Shown here piece by piece: positions 33,698 to 45,866 of a stretch of 64,000 nt of DNA. Origin of the DNA: Climacium dendroides (taxonomy: Eukaryota > Streptophyta > Bryopsida > Hypnales > Climaciaceae); NCBI GenBank assembly GCA_950106755.1, contig OX467084.1, positions 35,963,213 through 36,027,212 of the forward strand. Reading direction: 5' to 3'. Within the stretch, counting starts at the first letter, position 1. The number at the start of each line of letters is the position of its first letter. Both the position numbers and the translations under genes were made by a program. The notes beneath the pieces were generated by a model, which ran no database searches, had not been told where the DNA came from, and worked only from the letters and a program-made list of their open reading frames with translations.

Positions 33698-34512
33698 CAC
33701 TAGCGTTTGGCGCTTGCTATGCTATGCATTCACCATTACAATTTCATTAGAATTTTTATGTATTAGATAGAATGCAGAGTAAGAATTTCAATAAATCTTC
33801 ATATAAAAATTACTAAAATCTTCATATAACTCTTTTAATAAATAAGCATATACTGAAATAAACAATAGAAATTTAATGAATGATGAATGAAATACATGCG
33901 ATGATGAATACAGTAAAAGATACGCATACATTAGAATGCATTAAAAATTTGAATCAATTATTACAAACAATGGCAACCCAAATAGAAGAATTTAAAGGAA
34001 AAAATTGTAAATCTCAAAAGTTTCGAGAACAATTTAATTGTTGTGAAATCCAAAACGCTTCAATTGAATAAATTTCTCAAATCCATTGGTAGTAGCAATA
34101 GAAAATTGAAATCATGAAAGCTCAAAGCTCACAAAAGCACAAAATTATGGAAATGCAAAAGAAATATAAAGCCAAGAGAAGCAATGGAATTGCTACCTCT
34201 ATAATATCATCTTATGGATACTCGTTAATATCACTTTAATTGCAACAACCATATTATTTCTATAACATCACCCTTTGTAAAAAGTGATATTATAAAAGTG
34301 ATTGCAAATTGCTACTCTATTTCTGTAATATCACATTGTGTGAAAATACGATTTCTATGTATGCATGATTGAAAATATTTTTACAAAATATTTAAAATAA
34401 TTATTTGAAAGACTTATTGAAATCATTATCATGCATTCTATTCAAATATATCAAAATTTTACTAATATGTGATACAATGAATGCGTAGCATAGCAAGTAC
34501 GAGCCCCTAGTA
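33698..34512. mobile_element. 815-bp terminal-inverted-repeat element with TTA target duplication
   Basis: The ends pair over about 80 bp with mismatches; CTTGCTATGCTATGCATTCA on the left matches the right arm at 19 of 20. The left end reads CACTAGCG and the right end CCCCTAGTA, with TTA on both sides (33695-33697 and 34513-34515). CACTA-like termini with a 3-bp duplication suggest the CACTA superfamily; PIF/Harbinger also duplicates TTA. No transposase is present. Confidence 0.75.
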
Positions 34513-34559
34513 TTAATGATAGCATTTGTGATATTAGAGAGGGAGTTATGATTTTAGTA

Positions 34560-34745
34560 GTATGAATTGAACTTTGGCAGCTTGCTTTTGGAAAAAGTTG
34601 TGCATAATAAGAATAGGTTGAGTGGAGTCTTCATGAAAATAATTCATGGTAATTTTATTTTTGAAGGAAAAAAAATGTTAAAAAATATGAAATCCGTCTT
34701 AAATCTATTTCTCTAAATGGAAAAATTTCCCCCTTTACATACCTA
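34560..34745 (-). repeat. dispersed repeat, inverted relative to 39255-39420
   Basis: The reverse complement matches 39255-39420 closely around TTTAGAGAAATAGATTTAAG, GGATTTCATATTTT and AAAATTACCATGA. Class unknown. Confidence 0.75.
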
Positions 34746-34849
34746 TACTACAAATATGCTAAATTGCTTAAGTGATTGAAAAGAGGTCGGCTACCTTCAT
34801 TATGCATAAGTTCATTTTGTAACACTCACTAATAGAACAAATTAACCTT

Positions 34850-36000
34850 AATCCCTAAAGGCCCAAACATTGTTTTTTGACATGTTCCATTAGATATTGG
34901 ACAGCTCACTACAAATGGAATTTTTATTTTTTTCCTTTGAAATTTTCATACAACACGTGGTCGAGGAGTAGCTTTAAGGCCCAACAATTTTCATAACTTT
35001 TGACTACATGGTTAAAAAGTTATTGCATGATATGTATTTTTTTTGCAAGGCCGAGTAGTATGGGCAGATCTGAAAAAATCACTTTTTTAAGAAATAAAAA
35101 TTTGAAATTGGTTCTCTGTATTTATATATAGGTGGAAAGCTTTGAATCATTTCATTTTGATTAATGAAATGAAAGTTATGAGAATTTTTAGTTGTGGGTA
35201 GTTTCCCGGTAGTTATAGAATCTCTATTCTAAAATGAACTTTGAAGTCATTTATTGAACTCAATTTTCAATATTTTTGAAAAAAAATAAAAACGTTGGGT
35301 GTAGATTGTTTAGTACAACATTACAAAAATTGGGATTGGCATTTTTCAATTTCATGAATGAATTCTTAACAATTTAGTACTTTGAATCATTCTTGACTTC
35401 TTTGTACTTATTGTTTTTTTTTCCTATATCTTGTACAATTCCAAATGATCCAAATTATTTTATGCATATAGCCAACTTGCCTTGAAGAATGAATTCAAAA
35501 ATGCACCACCATTTGGGACATTTTTTCATACAAACCTTGTGAAGTGCAGCTACCCAGTTTTTGGCAAGGCCAAAAAAAGGGGTTTTCTCACTTTAAACAC
35601 TAATATCTTGCAATCTACATACTGGAAATTTTTGAAAATTTTCCCACATCTTCTCAAACTAGCATACTACAAGGTCCTACAATTACATGTGCTCAAAAAT
35701 GTTTTTTTCCTAAACTTTGGTACTTGTACTAAAAATGGCAATTTGGGAGTGTTTTTTGTGAAACACGAGCGGGTCCACATGAAAGTGCAATGGGTTAATC
35801 CATAAACGCCGTGGCGGATGTTTTTTGTCCGAAGGAATTCGCCTGTGTAGGACAAAAATGCAACTATTCATCCTCGGAATTAGGGGTGAAAGGGAAAAAA
35901 TTTCTACAATAGTTTGACTTCCAATAAATATTTTTGGTTTTTTTAAACTAGATGATGTCACACGATTCCAAAAGGTCTAATTTCCATGGTCACCAACCCG
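34850..36000 (+). repeat. third, diverged copy of the 9.9-kb dispersed repeat
   Basis: It starts ATCCCTAAAGGCCCA as at 9902 and keeps the order of blocks (GGAAAGCTTTGAATCATTTC against GTGAAGCTTTGATTCATTCC; later CACTAATATCTTGCAAT). No coding capacity recognised. Confidence 0.5.
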
Positions 36001-36925
36001 GTGTTTCAGGGTTAAACGATGAGCCAGTCACTATGAAAATCATTTCCGTGTGAATTGTTGGCTTAAAAAATTACAAAAGCACTCATTGAAAGTCAAACTA
36101 CTATACAAGACCTCCTCTTTTCATGCAAAATGTCAAGGATGAATAGTTGCACTTAAGATTCTCTGTCCTTCATAGGCCAGAAAACGGCTGCAGCGTCGTT
36201 TAAGGGTTAAAGCAGTGTACAGACAACACTTTAAACGATTTTTGTGGCATTTTTGTGTTCCCCAGTCAATGATCATTTGCCGGCTACCTTGGTCTTCAGA
36301 ATTCTGCGATCATGGCGAAGAGTTCAAGGGCTCAAACACTTCGCATCCTTTAACTCCTACGTACTTCGCAACTCTCAATGCGTGGAAGAACTATGAAAGC
36401 CCGCGCGGAAGCAGCATTGCAATTCTAAAACGCATTCAAGAGAACAGCGTGTCAGAAATTCCACAAGGGCGTTTCCCCATCATTCGCGCATTCGCGACCT
36501 GGTTGGAAAATCCCCATTTCTGAAAAGCATCCACAGAGCACAAACCCAACACAGCACGCAAACGTTACGGGATTACCCACAACGTTGAGTATCACGACTC
36601 TTGTGGTGTAGTTTTGTAAGGTGTAGAAAACCATAACTGAGGTCTCAATGTGTGAAAAGAATCACACTACTCGAGGAGTTTCGAGTTGAATCAAACCATC
36701 CAATTGCAAGCAGCTGTACTCGAAAGACCCTTAATCAGCAGACCCCTCGTAAAGACCACCAAGAGCAACACCTGTGTCTGTCAATCAGGAATCTTGAATA
36801 CAGGAAACGATACATGGCATTGATGTGAAAAAACAGCTGAAAAACACACAGAAGAGACAATTACAATAGGTCTTATTCACCAGCTTGCTCGTCAACTACG
36901 TCAGTTCTACAGCTGGAGCATGATC
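36001..36925. other. spacer downstream of the SERAC1-like gene
   Basis: GC content rises from about 36180. A plus-strand frame at 36215-36523 has protein-like composition but no recognisable family, so I do not call it. Confidence 0.4.
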
Positions 36926-38683
36926 TTAAAGCAGTTGCTCCCTTTCTGCCACAGTGCTCTGAGTTAGACGCTGCTCGCCCATCACACTAGTAATGAACGA
37001 GGTTAATGACTGATAGCTGGTGCAAGATGGAGACTCTGGCTTGCATACTCCAAAGTGGTCTGCTGGCACCGGCAGAAATCCTCCTTTCCGATAACGTGCT
37101 GATGTCTCCTGAACCACCTGCTCACTAAACCCAAACTGCAATTCCACAACCCATCAAAGATCGTTAAAACAGGCCAAAAAGAAAACAATACTGGAGCTCA
37201 ATACAATTCGACAATTAAGAAACTCGGTGCCTTTTGACACGTAGGGCCATAAAGGTGTCTAATATCAATGGAGGTGCTACTCAAGTACTAGATTTTGAGG
37301 ATCTCTTGTGCAAAATAGCTTTCCTCAACTACAAAGGCAAGTCACAGATCAAAACTTCTTGGGTGTAAAAATAAATTGGATCACAAATCATGAATTTATT
37401 TGACAAGAAACATGAACGAGACCCTCGAATCGCATGAGAATGGACACTCACGGCGCTCGTCTTATGTGTCTCAGCAGCAACTGCGAATTCCCATTGGCCA
37501 CCGTAACTGTCTCTTTCAATACGCTCAAATGCTTTATTGAGGCGGCCAAGCTCATCGTTGATGACCCTTAGTAGATAAACCATCTTTCCCATCTTGATAG
37601 GCAAGCACGCAGCCAAATCAGCAAGTTTGGACCCATTATGGGGTGTAGCATAGAAGTGGAATCCTCTTATGTTTCGGAGAAAGTTCACATACTTTGGGTC
37701 ATTTCCAAATTCAGTATGTGCTTTGATTACTATCTCCTTCACCACAATGCCTCCAAGGCTGTGGCAAACAAACACAATGGGGCGGTTTTCTTGACCTATG
37801 TCGGCGAGGCCAACCATGTTTTGTACCAAGCTCTCTCCAAGTAAGTATGCATCCATGTTTCCCGTCGTGTCTGACTTAAAGGCAGAGGAGTCGTACGAAA
37901 TGGACCAAATCCGGGCTCCAGGTAACTCTTTGCTCAACCACGCAATCGGCCAACAAAACTCCTTGCCATCTGCATCTTTCTTCCCAGCAATCCAAGTTTT
38001 CCAATACGCCTCATCGAAGCCGTAGAGCTGTAAGCCGTGTAAAAACACAATCTCCACTTCGAGTGGAATAGAAGGCTCACAAAGTTTGAACACCGCACTA
38101 TTCACCTGAACAAGCCCAATTCAAGGCAGAAGTTACATTAGATGCAAAGTGTGTCGATCCAATAAATAACTGCACAGCAGATACGCGGTGAAAAAGTTCA
38201 TTTCATAAATATTAGGGCACTTCAAGAGCGCCAAAATTGCGACACTCACCTGCACAAAGCTCTAAAAAGTAGGACGGGCATAAATCTAGGTTTTCAAAGC
38301 ACCAGGCTCGAAATATACAAATGTTGTGAACATCAATCAATAAAACAAAATGGAGCAAACATCCAAGAGCTGGGGACGCTCCTGGATGCACCGGCACACA
38401 ATACGGTAAATTACACTGCAGGGTGAACTGAGTGCAGAGCACTTAGCCGTGCTCCCCGTCCTTGCAAATTGCCCAAATCGACATTAGACAAGCCCTTCAG
38501 TTGTAGAGCGCGCATTGCAGCATCGCCACGCAGTAAACCAGTAAGTGAAGTGAAGAAGTGAAGTGAAGAAACGAATGACTGATGTGAAGAATCTACAACC
38601 TTCATGATTCCAAGTGGCGGACCCGACTGGGAGTTGCTGCTGCCTCCTTCACTAGATGCCGCACGACTCCACCACGACCTCAT
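36926..38683 (-). CDS. SERAC1-like alpha/beta hydrolase, three exons
   Basis: Exons on the minus strand are 38683-38417, 38105-37452 and 37135-36926, joined in phase, giving about 376 residues. Family features: VEIVFLHGLQ (oxyanion strand), a WP.AWL segment, IVFVCHSLGGIVVKE with the nucleophile Ser in CHSLGG (family usually GHSLGG), FYATPHNGSKLADLA, and near the end ADHFGVCKPESP, whose His is the likely catalytic base. Human SERAC1 remodels phosphatidylglycerol at mitochondria-ER contacts; plant members are uncharacterised lipase-like proteins, so the substrate is unknown. The exon 1 donor is the least certain boundary (CCTGCA then GTGTAA). The ATG at 38683 is the first in that open frame. 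The 5' leader holds a 10-bp tandem repeat. Confidence 0.82.
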
Positions 38684-38696
38684 CTTACACTCCGCA

Positions 38697-38729
38697 AGCG
38701 GCAACAAGCGGCAACAAGCGGCAACAAGC
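38697..38729. repeat. 10-bp tandem repeat in the SERAC1-like leader
   Basis: Three copies of AGCGGCAACA plus a partial fourth start 14 bp upstream of the proposed start codon. Confidence 0.85.
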
Positions 38730-40616
38730 TCGCCGACAAAGCAAAGTACCCCCCAAGCTCAAGAATCCGGCACCAGCAGAAGCTCACAGCATGCAAGTAC
38801 TAAGATTCAAAAAACCGCTAGAGTCTGTATCGTCCCCTTGCCAAATATATCCTACTGGATCTCCTTCGAAAACTGCATGTGGATCTGATGAAAACAACAA
38901 TCCCAGGGTCTTTCTCTGTTCACCACTTACTCATCACACCCCATCTACAATTTTTGGAAAAACTCAGCGAAATTCTTTGCAACGAAGTGAAGTGTTCACG
39001 CAAAGCGGCTAATGCACGTAAGTACTCCACTGCTCCTTCAAATGTGTTCTACATGATCGCAGACCCATCTAGACCTTCGAAGCCAACTCAAGACTGTGAA
39101 ATGTCGGTAAGCACGCGTTAAGGTTGTGTACAGACAAACGTGAGGGAGCACTGTGGCACCACTGTGCTCAGTGCCCTCGAAAGTTCCACGAGCGCTCCAG
39201 TCTGGTAGAGGAATATTCGCCCTTTCCAAAATCAGTTCAGCGATTCAGTGGATGGGTATAGTGAGGGGAAAAATTTCCCCGTTTAGAGAAATAGATTTAA
39301 GAAGGATTTCATATTTTCTTACTTTTTTTTTCTTCTTAGAAACAAAATTACCATGACTTTTTTTTTGTGAAGATTTTGTTCAACGTATTCTTCTTATATA
39401 GGTCACCCTATTTTCAATTACAGGTTGATTACAGAATCGATAATGCTTCAATGTGAGTGATGATTGTGGCTTCCAATGTACATCTTGTGATCACTGTATG
39501 CTTGTGCTGCTCTTGTTTTACGCAAATTGTAATCTAAACCAGAACTGATAAGAAATATAACAGTCTAATGTGCGAAAATAGGTGCTTAAGTGGTCGGAAC
39601 GGGGTTGGCTATTGTAGACAGGCTGAAATTGTTTGATATCTACGTAAAGGTCGGATTTGGTACAAATTAAGTCATTTTCATAAAGAAGTGACACATGTCA
39701 TCTCATAAATACTAGTATGCGTTGATATAGAACCTTGAGAATTTGATGTGGAAATTCAATTTTGGCACTTGAACTCGTGTCAAATCAAACCTTCACATGT
39801 GGTATGGGAGGCAATCCATTTTTGATTAGTCCCCCCAATCTAGCAATGTAGGTTGTTCTCTTTCCGTGCAAGAAGTAATGAACAATGATAAATTATGACA
39901 TAGTTTCCTTTGCAATTGTGGCACATAATGATTGGGTGTAAAACTCTCAATATTACAAAGTATTATCCCATCGAGCGCTTCTCAATAGGGGGAGGCAAAA
40001 ATTCTTCGCTCCAAGTTTTTCACCTTAGAAGAATTCAATGTGAAAAACAAAGGACTAATTATTTACCATGGGAAAGAAGAAATTTGGAAATTTGGAATTC
40101 ATGTTTGGAATCAAAGATCCCAGATAAAACAAAAAAGGTCATGAAATATGCAAAATTAGCCCTTGAAGGATCAAGGATAATCCAAATCTCTAAATTTCTG
40201 ATATTTATATGGTTGGATCTACTATTGCACCAACCATTACTTATCAATAAAATTTTAAGTGAAAATTCAAAATTCTTTAGATTATGGTGATTTTTTTAAG
40301 ATTTTTGTTTTACTTATTTAGTTAATTCATTTTTAAAATATTATGTTTTAAATTGAAAAAGTTGTAGATTCAAAGAGTTTGTGCTTTTAGGGCAAATGAT
40401 GTCTAATAGGTAGCCCCCCATCAATATCATGGCCTTGATTAGTGTGACAATTCAACAACAATCCTATAATTGTGACACATGTGGAGAATGACAGGGTGGT
40501 ACTTCAAGAGGTATTATGTTGAAATATAATATCCCTTGGGGTAACACCTTGCCAGTCTTCCTGTGGTATAAATGCTTGCCAATTGTATAATGCATTAAAT
40601 CATATGAATCCAAGGC
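38730..40616. other. spacer with one dispersed-repeat copy
   Basis: 38730-39250 is the 5' flank of the SERAC1-like gene. 39255-39420 is the forward partner of the repeat at 34560-34745. 39586-39620 (GCTTAAGTGGTCGG) resembles 34760 and, inverted, 11600. A frame at 39910-40290 lacks an ATG start and is not supported. Confidence 0.5.
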
Positions 40617-40619
40617 TTA

Positions 40620-41054
40620 GAGCAGCTCCAATGTGGAGACCAAAACGAGCACGAGATCCTATCATACCGAAGTCTATTGCTGAAGTGGAGGGTAGGCCAA
40701 TGCACTATTTAGAAAATGTGATTTGCGACCATGCCCCAATATAGCAATGGATCAGGGTTCAACAAACATGATTTTTCGAGTGAATCTCATCCACTTTTGG
40801 TGAGAGCACACTTTTGGGACCACCACCACCACATGTTAGAGAATCTAAGCTTCCCATGTGCTCTTCCGTGCTCAGCAAATCGCCTCAAAATGCTGAGTAC
40901 GGGCTCTCATAAGAAGAGCCCTGGAAAATCCTTGTTGGTAATTATAACAGCTGCATTGGGGAGCGTTTTTTGTTTTTTTTTGTTTTCAAAACCACGTTAT
41001 GAAACCCGTTGCCACCGTTCCTGTGCTTGTTTCAGTGTTGCATTGGAGCTGCTC
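40620..41054. mobile_element. Tourist-like MITE (PIF/Harbinger type), 435 bp
   Basis: A perfect 14-bp terminal inverted repeat GAGCAGCTCCAATG is followed by imperfect pairing, flanked on both sides by TTA (40617-40619 and 41055-41057). The 3-bp TTA duplication and the GAGCnnCTCCAA-type end are typical of Tourist elements as I recall. No transposase inside. Confidence 0.85.
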
Positions 41055-41057
41055 TTA

Positions 41058-41714
41058 CTGTGTTACAGCGAGAATCCATTCGCACATCGTTAACACTCTA
41101 AATGCAGTCGCTGCTTGCCTTCTACAAATTGCAGCAGTTTCAGCCATAATTGTAGGGACAACCAAATCTGCAACGTACTTTTCAATTCGTGAGCAGATTC
41201 TTCTGAATCATGTGAGCTTCAATTCGTTGTAGCTCGCAAGATACAGAACTTGCGGCATCGCCCACTCAAGGATAATTTGCACAAACGGATCTCCCCAATA
41301 GAACATGCCCTACATATGTACTGTACAACACAATACAGCCCATGATGAATGCTTCATTGCATCTGAACACCCACCAAGTTTAACAATGCCTGACTACTGC
41401 CAGACAAAACAATGCAATGGCCGGTCCGTGAAAACATCGCATTGAGAAACCTGCGTTTGAACATCCGCGGAAGTCTCACTTGGAGCGTCATCAATTCGAT
41501 CAATCCTATTACTGTATATGTTCATGATCTACACTCTATTGAAATGGAAATCACAGCAACCTGCGATCAAGATTCCTACACCTCGAGATTACAATTGCAA
41601 TCCGCCTCCAACTTCACTGGTAGGGACCAAAAAAAAATTGCGTCTAAATCGATCAACCTTTGGAGGCTACCTGCACATTCAAAAAGACTCCCTGTCTTCA
41701 TTTCATTACCACTA
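41058..41714. other. spacer
   Basis: Moderate AT content. Short frames are present but none recognised. Confidence 0.45.
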
Positions 41715-41995
41715 CACTAAAATTGGTAAATAGTATTGGGTGATAATTAGTGTTGTTCTTTGTTTTTTACTCCTAACACTATTTTCCAACTTATGTGTAA
41801 ATAGTATTTGTTCTACATTCTGCTCCCATCTTACACTAAATGCACTCTCGTAGAAATGTTGAAATGACCAAATTTTACTATAAAGCTAAAATAGTGTTAG
41901 AATGGGTAAATAATGTTTTAACATTAACCTTGCAAATCACAATTAGTGTTATTGTTGACAATTAGTGTAGCCAACACTGTTTACCAATTTTAGTG
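41715..41995. mobile_element. 281-bp MITE with CACTA-like ends and TA flanks
   Basis: Ends CACTAAAATTGGTAAA and TTTACCAATTTTAGTG pair over 28 bp with about four mismatches. TA lies outside both ends. Many copies of TAGTGTT or AACACTA sit inside. Termini and inner motif resemble those of the transposon relic at 42769-45328, so this may be its short derivative. Confidence 0.8.
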
Positions 41996-42768
41996 TACTG
42001 TATCTTGTGCCGTTGCCACAATCAAAACAAAAGTAAAAGTAAGTATCTAATTTATTAAAAAACAAAAAAACAACTAAAAAATGCATAACTTTCTTACTGT
42101 GAGTCGGAATGCCACGAAATGAAGTCGGTGCACCCTCCTCGCCGAGAGCTTTTTGACGGTACCAAGCACGTGATTGGGGGACATACGGTCCAGGAGATCT
42201 CAACATGACAAAAAACCAAAAAACAACCTGATTTAATGTGTAGATGGCAACATATTAGGTTTATGTGTGGACCTTGTAATAGCAATCACTGTCATACATG
42301 TAAGTGCCATCGCAACTTGGACAATATCAATTCATGACCTTCCCACAAATCTTACACTTTTGTCACCATTTCATACTTTTGCCAACAAAATAGTGGACAC
42401 TCTCGTTTTGAATATTGAACTCACTGTTAGTCTGACCTGGCTTCATCAAGTGATCCCATAACCAAAAAGCATTCTATAATGATATTTCTCTCTCCATTGG
42501 CTTCACTAACCTTGCTCCCTCAACATATTCTTTATACAAAATGTAGGAATTTCTAAGTGAAGAATCTAAAACAAACACAAGAAACTTGTGCTACTGTTTC
42601 CTTGTCTGAAATTGGGTTGAATATTGTACTCTATATTCTATAATATCAACACCTCTCATTTTTTTATATTCACCGAATATTGAGCTAGTACAAAAATCCT
42701 CTTGCTTGTTACCAATCCAATGATCACAACTAAGCCACTCGGATACTATAGCATCCATTGATGTACTA
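41996..42768. other. spacer
   Basis: No gene or repeat recognised between the two transposon-derived elements. Confidence 0.4.
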
Positions 42769-45328
42769 CATTAAATAGTATATTTAGTGTTGGATTACAT
42801 TTATTGTAATTACCACCCTACTCCATACAATACTAAATCTCAACTTGAGAGGAATTAGTGTAGTGTTAAACTTGACTACGCCACCTCCATTTTCTATCAT
42901 CTCCTCCCCTGGCCTTTTCTACTTTTGGTGGTGGCAGCTTCTTCTTTTGGTTTTCAGGGTTTGTGTGTTGTGAACAAAGTTGCTACTTGTGGATGCCGTG
43001 CTTGAAGGGATTATTTGAGCTTCTCAGAATTCACAAATGTTGTGGGAGACGATCGTGGCAGTTCACGCCCTTGCCTTTGCGGTTCGACATTTGAGCTCAT
43101 TCCAATTAGCTTGTAATCTCCAAATTGAAATTCCGATTGTAATATCCAATCATTGTCGTTGGTCCTTTGTATGTGAGGCATCCTCTTCTGCTCCATGGTC
43201 GGAGCAGTCTAGATGCTCCATCTGATGTGAGACTTCATTGTTGCAATTAACTTGTATTCAGATTGAACTTCCGAATTATGAGGGGGGGGATTTACTTGGT
43301 GGGAAATTCAGATTTGAATTTTTTCACCGCTCCTTGCCTTGCGCCAAACTTGAATTCTCCCACCATTCGTAGTTTCCCCCTTCCGTCCTCTGTCGACCTT
43401 TATTCTTTTTATTCATATCCTCTTTGGCAATTTAGGCCCTCTGTCAGCCTTTTTTTTTACTCATCTCCTCTTTGGCAATCCATGGACTCACCATGGTTGA
43501 CCCACCACCAAGAAATTCCACACCTCGGCGCTTGCAACAAGTTTCCACTGTTGCTATCCACAAACATGTCATCATCTGGATGGTTCAAGATGAAGTTGCA
43601 CATGGCATCCACGGGCTCTACATGCACACAATTTATGCATTTCCAGAGTATTTCCGTGGTCAAAAGAGTGCCAACCTTGTCCATGCTTCTTGTTGGTGGG
43701 CTCAATGTCAACAATTTTGCAATGAAAGAGAAGCAAATATCACATCTCCACCAATTGCATGCACTAAGAGCTGAGTGGGAGGGCGTAAACAACTTCACAC
43801 AAAGGCAGGTCCAGGTTGTAGTGCCAAGCAATCTGAATGGGTACTTTGGATCTATTCTAAACTCCTAGATGCATTTGACCAATTTAGAAAAGCTAGAGTG
43901 AAATTCTCATCCAAATTGTTCATTGAGTTGGCTTTGTCCATCTTGCTGAATCCTAACTCTCCATATATAATCCAATCTTGTGATCCCAAGGACAATGTCC
44001 TACTCACATCAAAATTAACCCCAAGTTGGGTTCAACAATTTATACATGTGCACAACATTGTGTTGTTATCACAGCGGGGACACTTGACTTATAGTCTCGA
44101 GAAGGAACTGCAAATTGAAATGACAACAGTTTACCATCTAGGTGTGTTGTATAGGGGATTCCAAACCAATATTTTTGATGAAAATCTCATGGAAAACATC
44201 GACGAAATTCATTTTGTCGTGAATTTAGATAATGGTTGAACGTTGGGATTTAGGGGGGGACACAAGTGTCAAGTATGCTAAAGTGGTTTCCGGTGGAGAC
44301 TTTATAACTATGGTCATTAGAATCTCTAAGGGGCATTGATCAATGATTGAAGCCCCTATGCTCATTTTTACCAATTCCAACAGCACTTATCCTATTCGGG
44401 GCTTGGAAGACAATATTCTAGGGATATGCTATAGGATCAGGCCTAAAGGGTGGATGGACCAAGCCTTTTTTATTGATTTCTTTGCTGAACCCCAAGCCTT
44501 CCAAGCTGATATTCATGGCCGCACAAAAGTCATTTGGGTTGTCAATTATACTGGCCATAACATGACTCCAATGTTAATGATTGTTTTGGAAGCAAAACAT
44601 GCCAATCTTAGGTATTTGCCGCTGTGTTTTACACATTTGTGTCAACCAGCGCATACATTTATCATCTTGAAGGTCAAAGAAGCTTGGACCAAGCGATGGG
44701 AAGCGAAGAAGGCTGAGCTCATTGCAACCAATTCTTGGCAAAGTACTCCTCGAGCTAATGGGTAGTGGTCAGGAAAACTTACAAACCCGGGAAAAAGATT
44801 TTTCCTATAGTTGGCTGCAAATAGCGTTGAAGATGTGAATAAAGAGGTAGATTGTGATAATATGTCATATGCTAGGAAAGCTATGATTAGATCAGGTGTG
44901 GCTTTGGATGCTGATGGCACTTGAAGTGTCAATCAACTCTTTCCACATTTGCAGGAAATTATAGCCAAGCATGAACCATACTTCCAAGTCAATAAGTTCT
45001 AGCCCAAGTATGGAATCTATATTTTTTTTCTTATATCTAAATATTAATGTCTTTTTCCTTATTAGATGTTCAAAGACTTCTTTCATTACAAACTTTCCAC
45101 GTTTTCTATTCCTTCCATCATTTTCCTTGTCTTCTATCTTTTCCTTTGCAAGTTCATTTTTTTAATGTGTTCTAACACTAAATGTAAACCTTTTCAGATT
45201 TCAGATTTACCATAGAGTACATTTAGTGTTAGAAATTAGATTTAATATTACTTACTTTAGTAAGGTTAATGATATTTAGTGTCATGGTTCGTAAATAGTG
45301 TTGCTAATACTAAATATACTATTTAGTG
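42769..45328 (+). mobile_element. pogo-like DNA transposon relic, about 2.56 kb
   Basis: The ends pair over 24 bp with three mismatches (left CATTAAATAGTATATTTAGT; right, complemented, CACTAAATAGTATATTTAGT), with TA outside both ends (42767-42768 and 45329-45330). TAGTGTT motifs crowd the last 180 bp. The interior holds a broken DDE-type transposase gene. A TA duplication and a DDE_1-type transposase point to the pogo branch of Tc1/mariner. Confidence 0.8.
43472..44765 (+). pseudogene. degenerate pogo/DDE_1-type transposase
   Basis: From 43472 the frame reads through one stop (TGA at 43772-43774) to 44239, shifts near a run of eight G at about 44254, meets another stop before 44343 and ends at 44765. 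Recognisable segments are FIELALSILLNPNSPYI, WVQQFIHVHNIV, NIDEIHFVVNLDNG (first acidic motif, normally DETHF), APMLIFTNSNSTYPIRG, YRIRPKGWMDQAFF, VVNYTGHNMTP (normally a VDN..GHN motif) and CQPAHTFIILKVKEAW (normally QPCDSFII). Two of the three catalytic Asp positions appear lost, so it cannot be an active enzyme. No intact DNA-binding domain was found before 43472. Confidence 0.8.
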
Positions 45329-45866
45329 TAATGAGGAAGACAAGTTGTGCATCTTGCTACATTATAACTACCATTTGCTTTGAGTGATGCATCTTGGTCA
45401 AAATGGTGCCTCAATTCAGTTCACTATCCACAACATATTGCTTCAATATAGTAGGCATGCCTATGTGGCCCCTCTTCACAATACTAGTACCCCCCAAACC
45501 TTAACTAAGCAGTACATCAAATAATTTAGGTGAAGTAAAAAATGTTATTGATCTACACTTTTTTGTATAAAAAGTTGAAAGATGAAATCTAACCATTTGG
45601 GCACTACAAGAGAAAGCATTAAACGATTTTTTGGAGCCAAAACAAGACTACAAGTTTCCATGAGTTCTTGGACTATAGAAGACAATGGGGACTTTGCCAA
45701 ATCATTCATTCGAGGTGGCTGTAACCATACCACATTAGATAGTATTGTTTAATTAATATTTTTAATAATTTTTAATAATTTTTATATTTAGTATTTTGAT
45801 TGGTTCATAGCTTGGAAAATAGGCCTAAAATGGCCTTCCTTTGACCTCAAATCTCATCTAATGGGG
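45329..45866. other. AT-rich spacer with a dispersed repeat fragment
   Basis: 45655-45860 resembles 21655-21890 (ATGAGTTCTTGGACTAT and GGCCTAAAATGG blocks). Confidence 0.5.

Noticed and set aside
33880..34071. 63-codon frame inside the TTA-flanked element
   Set aside because: Too short, AT-driven composition, no family, and inside a non-autonomous element.
39910..40290. 126-codon plus-strand frame
   Set aside because: It lacks an ATG at the start, is AT-rich, and shows no recognisable domain.
41715..41995. Classical CACTA (En/Spm) element
   Set aside because: The three bases outside the ends (CTA and TAC) do not match, whereas TA matches on both sides, and the related longer element carries a pogo-type transposase.
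43263..43868. 201-codon frame overlapping the pogo transposase relic
   Set aside because: It is in a different frame from the recognisable transposase motifs and is Ser/Phe-rich without a domain. The other frame carries the homology.
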